From Styela clava (Eukaryota > Chordata > Ascidiacea > Stolidobranchia > Styelidae), in contig NC_135252.1 in assembly GCF_964204865.1 (NCBI RefSeq), positions 4,464,001-4,528,000 of the forward strand: a stretch of DNA of 64,000 nt, in the 5' to 3' direction. How positions within the stretch are numbered: the stretch's first letter is position 1; every line of letters begins with the position of its first letter. The position numbers and the translations under genes are program-made. Of this stretch, positions 11,960-23,233 are shown in pieces. Below the pieces are notes generated by a model. That model saw nothing but the letters and a program-made list of their open reading frames with translations, was not told the DNA's origin and did not search any database.

Positions 11960-13179
11960 ATGTCTTTTGAGTATTTGGATTTTCGAATATTGGAAGAGAA
12001 AGACCATACATTGGTTTGGAATTTAATGTTGGAGGAATATTTCACACGAGAACCTGTTTGTGCGGTTTCAAATTTTTCACCAGATGAAACTAAAATGTAT
12101 GTTGGAGACTTTGTCAATGTGAGTCACATTGCAGTGTCATCTGTAATAGTGTTTTTGTATAATAAATATTGCATAGCGTAATATTTCTTGGGGGCTTGCT
12201 CAATTGGTTAGGAATGAAAAAAGCGGTTTTTACTGTTGATTCCCTGTCAATTTTTGTAAAGATTGCTGAACTTGTGACTCGTGAACGCGCATATAATAAA
12301 TAAAGTTGCCAACTGGTCAGCTATACTAATCTCCAATCCGAATTGGCTTTACACTTTGACAATTATAAATATGTATCTAATCATTCAACAGGATGGCCTT
12401 TGGCAACACGCAAGCTTGGGAGCATTTGACAAACAGTCTCACAAATTGGTAGCAATTCAAATAAATATACTTGGAAAGAAACCAAGAAAATATCTCGATT
12501 ATGATGAAAATGGATATCCTATGCATGTAAGACAAGCAATTGGGGTAAGATAGATAACTGTCAACTCGTAATATAGGTCCCTATAGATGCACTGAATATT
12601 ATACCATCTTTCCATATCATTTTTAAGATTATGGATCATATTGCTGGAGATACCTCTGACATTATTGGGACGACAGACTACATGAACTTTATTGTACTGT
12701 GCTGTAGAAAAAGTTACTGCAATCGTGGAATTGCAACTGAACTATACAAAAGGTATTTGTTCAAACTAGTTGTTTGTAAAAACAGACGATAAGCAATCGC
12801 TTGCAAAGGGGTCAAAGAAAGCTTTCAACTACTATGAATCTTGTTCATTATCATTAAAAGTAAGACTTCGGCCATATTCCTATCAACAGTCTCTCTCTCG
12901 TTCTATCAGGTAAATTATGTTATAATGGCTCTCGCTTCAAATGATATATTCGTTAAAATACTTTTCAGATCCGAAGAAATTGCAAGGAATGAAGGGTGCA
13001 AAAAGATGTATACAATAGCAACAAACTGTTATACCCGCAAAATAACAGACAAATTCGGTTATACAGTAATAAACGAAATGAATTACGAAGACTATGTAGA
13101 CCCATTCACAGGGAATAAGATTTTCAACAATACTGCCAAACCTCACAGTAATATTGCACTGGTTGTAAAAATATTATAG
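11960..13179 (+). CDS. GNAT-family N-acetyltransferase B, paralogue of A
   Basis: Exons 11960-12118, 12392-12544, 12628-12752 and 12969-13179 encode 215 residues. Exon order, phases and most lengths equal those of the gene at 2578-4243, so the two arose by duplication. Shared blocks include LWQHASLGAFD, YCNRGIATELYKR (acetyl-CoA loop), RSEEIARNEGCKKMYTIATN and the carboxy end ALVVKIL (compare SLVVKTL). Protein identity is clearly well below that of a recent duplicate. By family it should acetylate a small amine, and the substrate is unknown. An AATAAA at 13335-13340 probably ends the transcript. It converges on DNAJC16. Confidence 0.88.
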
Positions 13180-13334
13180 CATTACATCACACTGGGATCT
13201 CACAAAAGAGTAGTCCTGGTGCTTTTTGTGAATGTGTGTTGAGGTGCGTCAAACATAACTAACAGTGTTTTTGGAGTGGATGATCACTAAACAACACCAC
13301 AGTTACATATATATAATGTACTATGTTATTTACA

Positions 13335-13340
13335 AATAAA
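13335..13340 (+). terminator. Poly(A) signal for GNAT-B
   Basis: AATAAA lies 156 bp after the GNAT-B stop, and an overlapping AATAAAT follows. Confidence 0.6.
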
Positions 13341-13404
13341 TAAATATCTAATTATGATGATTGAAGTGTTATGCTGAAAAATATTTGTTCAAAGTAGCAT
13401 TTTG

Positions 13405-13410
13405 TTTATT
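13405..13410 (-). terminator. Poly(A) signal for DNAJC16
   Basis: TTTATT on the plus strand (AATAAA on the minus strand) lies 62 bp beyond the DNAJC16 stop. The two convergent genes therefore have poly(A) signals only about 65 bp apart, and their 3' UTRs probably nearly touch or overlap. Confidence 0.5.
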
Positions 13411-13471
13411 AATTAATCTCAACAATGGCAAGCAATATCATAAAACCGACAGGATAACAGACATTGGAAAA

Positions 13472-16400
13472 TCAATCTTCTTCCTCTTCGTTTTCTTCAG
13501 AGTGGACATAAAGTCCTGGCCATTGTCGAACATACAAACGGGGCATTTGTCCCTCCCTGACTCTATCCATCCAGCAAGACAATGCTTCATTATAGGATTC
13601 TTGTTCAGTAGAATGTTCTGCCAGATTTTGTGCGGCTTCTCTGGAACTCCATTTCACACCTCTGGGTACAAATATACAATACCAGTGTCTCGCACCATTT
13701 AGAGCTAGTACTGTTCCGCATGCCTTAGCAATTGGCTCACAAGTTCTATCATCAAATGAATTAACTTTGTCAAAATCGTATCCATGCAGTGATGACATAT
13801 CTTCCATTTTGCCATCTCCTAAAAGTTATTCAAGTCCATCATTAATTAAAAGCCATTGAACAGAACATATATCATAAAACCACTCACCATGTTCCTGCGG
13901 TGGTTCTGCAGATGAAGACCTTCGTATCTCATTGTACCAACTTGAATATTTTCTCACATCAAGATAGGTTACTGAGATTTTTGGATCTCTGACAAGAAAA
14001 TTTATAAAAATCTCAATTATTTGAGCTCAGTGAATCAAATATTGCAGAAGCATACATACATAATAACATTTACACTTTTATCAGTATGCAATGTCTGCTA
14101 TGAAAAGCCATTCACCAAATTGATGCAATAGTAAAAAACTTAAGTACTGTTCCTTAATGCACGCACACTTGCCCAATGATCATTGTTCTATTTTCAGATT
14201 CAAATCATAATAAAATTCTCTGAAATTGGAGCCATCTTTGTCTTAAATTGGGCAAGAAATGAATTTTTGATTCTCAATAAATATCAGCCAAGATTTTGAC
14301 TTACAATACCTTACTGATCGTGCGCTTTATAAGCACCTAATTAATGTATGGATCATGTAATGGTTTATTGCCTTCACTCAAAACCAGTACCATTACCATC
14401 GTTTAATAAACAAACTGCCATTTTTGTTTTTCTCTGAATGAGATATGATAAAACATAAGAGTTTTTGGTTTAATGAGATGAGTCGATACTCCCTAAACAC
14501 CGTTTTGTCTTATAGCCCGGATGCGTCTTGTGCATTGGCGAGACCTCAATCTGAGCAATTTATTGACGGTGGTGTGCCTTAGTCCATAAAATAGGGTCCT
14601 ATAAATTAAAATTGGGAGTGTTCTGGAAATATTAAAGAGCTGTTTGCCTGTTGTCAAAATACAACTAGTGTTACACAGTGATTTCATGAGTATTATAAGC
14701 ATCAACCAACCTTGTAAAAACTTTCATGACATCACAATACTCCTGCATTATATCATGTCTATTGTCAGAATCCTCATCAAGTAGCAAAATAACAGTCATG
14801 TGACCTCGAGTTTGATTTAAAACTGCAGTTTCATAAGTGTTTGGAAGAAGTTCGCTCACTAAATCTCGTTTGTTCCGTAATCTTTAAAAATTGAATAAAA
14901 TAAATAATGTCTTATGGTTGTGTTATCATTCTATTTCTGTTTACCAAAGAATTTGATATTAGTAGATTACGTTTTTCTCAAACACATTCAGGTATAATAT
15001 GAATTTGTAGTTCATGTAGCTGTTAACTTTATATATTAAAATAGACATATTCGCTTGTTAAACGAAAAACAACCATGCATCAAGTTCAGATCAGTCTTTA
15101 ACTAGCTAATGTGTGATGCAAAATCTTTAAACAAACTCATTAAAGTTCAGAAAATTATGTGGCTAAATTTGACAAAATGGAATACACAGACTGACATGCT
15201 TGTATTTCCTGATAAATTTTCCTTGCTTGCTTCATCAAGATTGATGTTTTCAACATCTTCTTCAGTTTCTGTTGTGTCACTGAAAAAAAATAAAGTAAAT
15301 TAACCACAAAAATGTTATTTGCATGTACCGATATATTACTATACAAACGACCAACCTGTCATTTTCAGACTTGTAAGTCTTGCTTGCTGCAGTATACTGA
15401 AACACAATTGCATGATTAAATTGGAATAGGGCCAGTTGGCTGAAGCTGGTAAAAGACGACAGGTCATGGTGTGAGCGATTACTAAATAGCATAAAGAAAC
15501 ATGGTCACATTGAGAAATGTAGACCAGAACATGAGTTCTTTGAGCATTAGGGTTCAAATACACTTTATCTTTGTCATACACACAACATTGAAAAAGAAAC
15601 CTAAATAGAGAAAAAAATATATTGAGCATATGCATATCCAAAGCTAAAACTATTTTTCTGTGGGTTTCAACTATTCAAAGCATTCTATGCTTGATTCACC
15701 TAGACATTCGAATTTGAGCCAGAACTGGAAAAAGATTTCTTACTTTTGTCTGTTGTCGTCTTCGATTAGTGTTTCGGACATTTTCCTCTTCCTCACTGAA
15801 CAGTGAAATGAATAATACTTATATTTTTTAAAAATGTTTGAATTTGAATAAAAGTGAATTAGTGCATACAAACCTTGAAAACAACGAGTGAAAGAGGAAA
15901 ACGCAGAATAAAGGGAGCATCAATAATGTCATGAACTGCTTTTCACCCATTCGAGTTATATATCCATATGTAGTTTCTAGAATATCCACCATTGTTTGCA
16001 GAACTTGCAACACGAAAAACTGAAAATCAAAATCTTACACTAGAAATGTGTATGGGTATAAAAAAATATTCTCAGTCAATGAAAAAAGGATATAATATGA
16101 GATACAAAGCATTTGTTGCAAATATGACACATGATCGGCATGAATAAAATTATTTCACATTATTTTTTCTTTTTGGATTCAGGCCTGAATGCATACATAA
16201 GGAGTTGAAATTAAGCTCATAAAGTAACACCATACTAACAACTGTATGAGATTTTATGAATGCCAGGCTCACGATTGAAAAGCAGAGACCCATAATACTT
16301 TATTTAGCTTAAGCATAGTCTACCTTAAAAATTCGTTTCACACAAAATTTTCCCATAAAAAATGAAATAATACTGAAAAATTTACTGGTGCTAATTCATC

Positions 16401-19400
16401 AATCAGTGGTGACAATGACACAGTGCTTTGAAATCTTTGTAGGTGAGCAGTTTCCAGAGCCATTCTCAAGCAAACTTGAAATTCTTGTTTTGCAATTTTA
16501 TAAGGTTGTTTTAGAAAATCAATGTCTAGCCATTTCACAGATGACATTTTATTACCACGTCTCCACAATAAAAGTAGCTGAAAAAACAACAATAAATTAA
16601 CCACTCGTTGCATAAAAAAAGAACAATTTTTAGGTATTGTACATGAATATAGGCATGGAATTTTGGCAGGAAGGTGTATTTTAACTCCTCACATAGTAAA
16701 GGTGGTTTGTGTTACTGTTGGTTGAATATGGATTCTTCCATATCTGAAACAAATATCTGGTTAACAACTGCCATGATGATATGGACTGGTAACCAAATGA
16801 GAGGCCCTGATTTGTAATATATGATTATGCCATCCTATCATCTTTCCCCTCCTGGGGACAAATAAGAAAATTCTATTCCACGCTGATCCAGAGACTTGAT
16901 TAACATACACGCATGAAAAAAATTCAAAAATATTGTCACCACTTACATGAGGTTTATCTATTTCTCCGTGCTTCAGAGAACTAGTGAAAGCAGGTTGTTT
17001 TGATAAATAAACTTGCATGAATACAAGCCATTCGTTAAGATTTTCTTCTTTTGATTCTGCTTCTTCCACTAATTTCTTGAGATTTCCCGATATGACAGCA
17101 TGATCCATAAATGAGTTATCAGAAACCAGAATCATGCACAATCTACATAAAAAAGTCAATTTGTAAAGTATTTCCAGCATTTCCAGAGGTAAATCAATTT
17201 AATTCATTACGTATCACAAATATTAAGCTACCTATTAATTGTGAGCATAAGTTCTAGTTCTCTGAGTTTCATGGCAACAATTTTTAAATTAGTTGTCAGT
17301 TCACATTGAACATTACACCTATAAATCATTCCGGGAAATTGTTGCCAGGTTAAAAGATATGTTATCTTCATTATCATAGCAAGTTGAGGATATTAAAATA
17401 AGCTGGCAGGTCCTATCTTATTTCCTTCCGGATTATATGGTAAATACCAATTGATCATAATGCTCCATCAATACAGTCAGTCAGAGCTGCCTTGTTCTTT
17501 CATTGATTAGTTAGAGAAAAAATTCCCAGTTGAATTGAGCAACAGATTGCAATGATTAAAACTCATTAAATGCAAACCTCATTCATTTATTATTAAATTA
17601 AATGAGAACCTACCGAACAGAAGAAACAGTTCCATAAGGTGCAGGACAAACTTCATCAAACACATCTTGAGATGTTAGTCTGGGTACGACCACAAATTTA
17701 TTCGATGATAAGATTTCATTAATTGCTCCACGAGGCATTTCATTTGACTTGAGATTGAAACAAGAGCAGTGAGTATTAGACAAATTATGATAGCAAAACA
17801 ACATTTGTAATATGAGTTGAAAAAAAAAAGAAACTAATGAATAAGCATATACAATCGAATCAAAATTTGGATCCATTAAATATGGTAAAAAATCATCTGA
17901 TGATGAAATTCAGGAAAATAGCATTTTTAAATTGTTCAGCTGGGAAAGGAAATATGATGACATAATAATTATAAGACGACATAATCATATTTCTTCTTTT
18001 TCAATCGACAGTTTGAGGTATGAGATGACTACTTAATCATTAAACTGCCTTGCTGTATAAGACAAAATATGGCACCCATGAAACAAAGTTTCTTTTAATT
18101 TGGGAAAAACATAGGGAAGAAATTCCAAGGTAACGAATATCGATAAGCTGCATACGTCAGATAGATTTTTATTGTCATATACTTATGATTAAGATATTGA
18201 CCATACAATATAGTATAAACTTACCCCCAGTACAACTGCAGGTTTCCCAACGTTCTCTTTGAAAACTAAAAGAGTGGGACCAGTTGTGCTGACGCCATAT
18301 GCTTTTGTCAGTCCAGCTGTTTTTTCATCATTTAACTTTACATGTCCAAACTCTGAAAAAGAAAATAACAATTTTCTCCTTACTGGTAGAAATGGCTATA
18401 TGCTATCAGTGACAATTAAACTTACACAAATCTAAATTATATTCACACAAGAGATTTAGATAAACATTGGTTTTGACATTCGAGCCATTCTTAGAATAAA
18501 GGAATCACAATATCGAATAAACAACTAATAATACATAGTCACATACTGATATATCTTTGATACTTCAAAGCCATCAGTCTGTATAGTAAAGTAGCTGTTG
18601 GCTTCTCTGAGAACAACAATGCTCTGGGTTTATCATCCAATTCTATTGCAGACAGGAAGCTCTTGGCATTGTCATCAGTGATCTAAGTAGAGTAAATAAT
18701 CTTGTATCAAATTCAATTTAAGCTATCAAAAGTATTAAAGAATATAAGTATGGAAAAAGAATAGCCTTGGACATGGTGGAATTTTTTGAAAAATCAGCAT
18801 AATTTGCTGATATGAAGTATAGAAACATTGAAAATAAATGACACAATTGGTTAAGTATTCTTATGTTTGGTGGAAAATACATTTCATAAAAACTACTCAC
18901 ACAACCATTATTGAAGTTGTATTATTCGTAAATGTTTTTTTGTCATTTTAAAAACAGAAAATGCCCATTTTATGTAGATTTGCATGAGGCAATGTTGTGA
19001 AAAATCACTGAAAATGTGCAAAAGTATAACAAAGTCATTGAGCACTCGAGCCTTATACCTATATCAGCTTCGTCAATTTACAGTAGATACCATATAGCCA
19101 CTGATAACTAGTTGTTTAATAAAATGAGAAAAAATCACTTGGAAAGGCATTACTACAGAGTACAAATAATTGGCAAAGACTTCTTTAATACCAGCTAAAA
19201 TGGTAATACTACAATAAAAGTAAAAAATATAGTCATTTTTTAAAAGCAATAGATTTAAAACATAAACAACGTTCAATTATCAACCAGTGATATTTACCGG
19301 AGTAACCAAATTTGATGGAAGAAAAGAATTAATAAAAAATTTCAATTCTTCTCTTGATATTTGTCCTTTGAAATAATAAATTTTTTCTTTGTACATTCCT

Positions 19401-21131
19401 ATAATTGTTGGAACTCTTGTTACTCCCAAACTAACAGCAATACGAGATGTAAATGTTGTATCAACAGTATAAACAGCAACACCTGGAAATAAATGATACG
19501 TTTATTAATAGAAAGAGGATATTAGGATAGGATTCAAGGGAAGAGGAAAGCCGATAAGACAACCTAATCATATGGCGAAACACAGCCTCTCGTCTGGTTA
19601 CCAGATCAAGGTGGGTATGGGAATAGATAAAAGGTTGTTTGTTTCAGATGCATGGACTTGGTTGTAGATGCAGCCATACCTTGCCAGCATGAATCCGTTG
19701 TCAATACTATTGCAAAGAATTATCCCCGTGTAATATTCGGAGGGTAAGCCGAAATGCGATGGCATTCTTGGCACAACGAGGCAACCACCAAACTAATCAC
19801 AAAACTCTTTAATCAATACAGTTTATTTACTACATCTTTGCATCTAATAAGCGTAAACTCAAATATTGGAGCTTTCTCAAGCCCAATATTTCTACTGAAA
19901 TGAATAAATAGATGATACATTGCTATTCGATCGAACCAACCATCATTATTTTAAATTTAACTTATTAAGATAGAACTAAGAATGTTTGAAGAAAAAATAT
20001 AATGGGACATGGGAGTATAGCACAGCCCAAAAACCATAGTATATCTATAATTAAATTTTACTGAGGTTAAGGCAGCATGTGGTTTACAATAGAAAAATGC
20101 AAATATAAAAACTCACCAAGGTTTTCAATATCAGATGCAGCTTTATGCCAAGTTGTTCTCAACCATAATATACATTGAGCACAAAATGTTGAGTAAACGT
20201 AAATGAGATGAGGTGTATGATGACTGTCTGGTAAAATTCTTGTATAATAGTCATGGATTGAAATAGTTCGACTAGATCCTGGAAGGGGAAGATTTTCCAG
20301 TTTTAAATAAGATTTTACTGAAACAATAACGATAAGACAACTACCAATTTTCCTATTTTTTATGGCATTGACTATTCACCTTGAGAACTGAAGAAGTCAT
20401 GTGAGAAATCAGAATAACGAAAGTTGAAGGATTCGCTCTGGTGATGCCATTGTCCTACATTGTCACCAGTATAACCACCTGTATCATATTGTTCTCTCTT
20501 GTTTTCATCTGATAAAATCTGTAAAGAAAGACTTGAATGTCATGACAATTCACTTCAAGCTCTTCAAATTATCATAAAATAGGTTGTAAAATTGTATAGG
20601 AAATCTTCAGATTTGTGTTTTTTATATTAATTCAACATCAGGGGCATAGGCATTTTTTTAAAAGGGGGGGGGGGGGGGGGGGTTCAAGAAACAGAAGAAA
20701 TAATTCACAGGCAATAGCTCCTAAAACAGGAGCAGCGATTACATGAGCAGCACTATTATGATATAATAACTAATTTTCCCCAAACTCTCAGTCTCAAATT
20801 GAGGGTCCGACCCACAAACCCGCCTGGGACATTTATTGAAAGTCCACGAATCTCATATACATGAAATGGTCAAACCTTGGGCACTATACTGTAAACGATA
20901 TAGGCCTACCTCATAAGCTTGTTGTATCTTGATGAATTTCTCCTGTGCATTTGGTGATTTGTTTTTATCAGGATGCCATTCTTTGACAAGTTTTTTGTAC
21001 TTAGATCTCACATCTAATTGTGACGCAGAATGATCTAAGCTCATAACCTCATATGGATCAAAATTTATTGTTTCACATAAAGTTGAAGTCAGCAGACATG
21101 CATGAAGGATTGAACAAATTCCAATTCTCAT
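13472..21131 (-). CDS. DNAJC16: DnaJ homologue subfamily C member 16
   Basis: Sixteen exons run right to left: 20910-21131, 20380-20518, 20117-20317, 19298-19482, 18547-18682, 18225-18352, 17614-17747, 16947-17142, 16386-16577, 15874-16019, 15744-15795, 15356-15396, 15192-15279, 14711-14881, 13888-13988 and 13472-13818. The product is about 825 residues (human 782). A signal peptide is followed by a J domain with its HPD tripeptide (VKEWHPDKNK) and DENKREQYD. A thioredoxin-like domain then carries a Cys-Ala-Gln-Cys pair (STFCAQCILW). Later blocks TGPTLLVFKENVGKPA and RLTSQDVFDEVCPAP are characteristic of DNAJC16. A membrane segment lies in exon 10 (LLMLPLFCVFLFHSLF), before an acidic linker and a conserved carboxy domain. 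DNAJC16 is an ER membrane co-chaperone linked to autophagosome size. The junction between exons 13 and 14 does not keep phase as I drew it, so one boundary or a small exon there is wrong. Confidence 0.92.
16783..16880 (+). mobile_element. SINE 3'-end fragment
   Basis: Diverged pieces matching the body of the SINE at 58101-58440 (ACTGGTAACC, GAGAGGCC, CTTTCCCCTCCTGGGGACAAATA) lie in a DNAJC16 intron. Confidence 0.5.
19517..19682 (-). mobile_element. SINE 3'-half fragment, reverse orientation
   Basis: Read on the minus strand it matches the 3' half of the SINE: AAGTCCATGC, GGTAACCAGACGAGAGGC, TTCGCCATATGA, GTCTTATCGGCTTTCCTCTT, then the ATCCTATCC tail. It is 5'-truncated, as expected of LINE-mobilised retroposition, and lies in DNAJC16 intron 3. 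Confidence 0.75.
20664..20682 (+). repeat. Poly(G) run of 19 bases
   Basis: An uninterrupted G homopolymer lies in DNAJC16 intron 1 in otherwise AT-rich DNA. It has quadruplex potential on the plus strand. Length may be a sequencing or assembly artefact. Confidence 0.9.
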
Positions 21132-23233
21132 ATTTACAAAGTGAAGATGCTGTAAAATGCGATAAAGAGAATATTTATTACAGGAGCTTTAGAACATATT
21201 ATCTCTCTTGGATATTCTGGTTATCTCGATTTTATTACTCTATTTTTTGAACTCTAAATAAAACATTGAAAACTCAACTCAAACTGCATGCTATAGTTTA
21301 AGAATTCAACTACTTTCCTTAACACTGTGATAATAAATTTTATTCATAATTCAATTTGAAGTTACATTTCCTAGCAGTCTGATGGATTAAATAACATGAG
21401 AATTCAGGACTTCAAGAAAATTACGTGATTATGAGCCTGTGGGAAACTCAGGGAATAGACAACGTCAGTATAAATCCATGCAATGACTCAATATATTTGC
21501 TTTACTCACCGATAGAATCTATGTCTCGTCCTTTGTGTTATGTATCCAAAAAAATTAAGAAAAGACAACTTAGTTTTTAAAGCTTTACTAAAGTAAGGAA
21601 TATTGAACACAAAATTGAGCAATGATTAGAATAAGACACAATGCAAAAAACACAAAAGAAAATTAGGCGTTAACAGATTTGTGTTTCTAAGTATACAATA
21701 AATCAAAAAATAAAAAAATCCATCAGAAAAAAATTGAATATACAACACCCCATTTGCACTCAATTATTGAATTTCATACAAATTTTCTGGTATGTGGACA
21801 GTCTTACTCATAAACAGTTTGCAATCACCAACAAAAAACTACCTGTAGATGGCAGACAAAAAATTCATGCTACAGGTTCAGATGATATAAACACAAATAC
21901 AGTGAAAATTTCTTATTATTTTAACTCCATACTGAAAACAAGTAGGTCAATTACATTCTTTGATTGCAAATTTCTGTTATTGATTTGTAAAGAGATACGA
22001 AAAATTGAAATTACCGTAATTTACTCCCAATGGAAATGATATAATTTAGTTTAGAAAATTATTTCTATCTGGATCAAACAATGTAATAATGAGATGAATT
22101 TATCAATCTGCGAGATGGAATAAAAATCTCAGCAACGGGCAAGGACATATCTTGGGCGTTTTTCTGTATTGTAGACATTTTATCAATACCACCAACTTTT
22201 GAATTCAGCATAACCTGGATTGTTTCGATGAATTTCAATTATAAATATTTGATATTAATGGAGTTTTATCCATATGTCCAAAAATGAGAGTACCGGTATC
22301 TGATGATTTATGCTATGAACCCAGTATTCTAAAAAATTGGTCAAAACTAATGTGACATTGTTACCTTTTTTGAATTGTTCATTTTTATATTAAAACATTA
22401 GCAGAGCCGATATAACTACAGTATTTAAATTGAAAAAAAATTCCTTCCAATTGATTGAATTGAAATTAATTTGATATGGCTAAATATCAGCAACATTTTT
22501 ACCAACTTAGGTTATTGGAGTAGCAGTATTGGCGGAGTAGCAGTATTGGCGAGCATCGTGATGTTGAGTAAATGTGATTTTTGTAGGAAGCATGATTACA
22601 AAGAGACAACACCAAGCTAAACTCAAGATTCATGTAGAAAGAGAAATATTATAATTCATGATTGAAAAAAAATTCTTTCATGTAATATTTTCATTCCAAA
22701 TTATTGAACAGTGATTGATATACAGGTTTGTAACCAGTGTAGATAAAAACATAATACATAGATGAGAATAAAAAGACAAGTCTTGCGATGCAAGGCTATA
22801 TGAAACATGGAAGCAGCCATTTTTATTTTTCACTTTCATACTTAAAATTTTTAAAGGCATACACAGAGATGAATTTTTAGTATGATGATAAGGTTAAATT
22901 AAAAAGATTCATTGACAGATGCACAGTTGGCGTTAACGCATGCAATTTTCTGTACTCCCGAAATGTGTGTACCAGGATAGGGTTAGGCCATAATTTATTA
23001 GGATTTTCCTCATTTTAGTTCTATTAGGGAGTTCAGGGACAGTCTGTGTTAGCCAAGTGAATAGGGACAGTCTGTGTTAGCCAAGTGAATATAGCCCCTG
23101 CCCATAGGTTTCAGTACTAGTACACATACTCCTGGAGCGCCCAATTTTTAATATATATATGAAACAAATTGATGACTGAGGATATCCAAATAATATAGTG
23201 AATGATAATCAGATCCAAGTTATGTAAGAAAAA
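21132..23233. other. Intergenic region upstream of DNAJC16
   Basis: About 2.1 kb lies between the DNAJC16 start and the 3' end of the ZMYND11-like gene. It should contain the DNAJC16 promoter. I see no exon. Near 22519-22553 a 17-bp unit (GGAGTAGCAGTATTGGC) is repeated twice in tandem, and a short MITE occupies 22950-23149. Confidence 0.6.
22950..23149 (+). mobile_element. Short TIR-bearing MITE, copy 1 (with internal duplication)
   Basis: It aligns with 41355-41582 and with the complement of 50862-51051. The left end TGTACTCCCGAAATGTGTGT and the complemented right end (GGGCGCTCCAGGAGTATGTG) are imperfect inverted repeats reading into TGTACC/TGTACT. This copy has an internal direct repeat of about 28 bp (AGGGACAGTCTGTGTTAGCC plus AAGTGAAT, twice) and lacks part of the interior present in the other copies. 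No ORF. Confidence 0.7.

Noticed and set aside
20664-20682. Poly(G) run as a functional quadruplex regulator
   Set aside because: It is an intronic homopolymer with no other G tracts or conservation evidence and may vary in length or be an assembly error.
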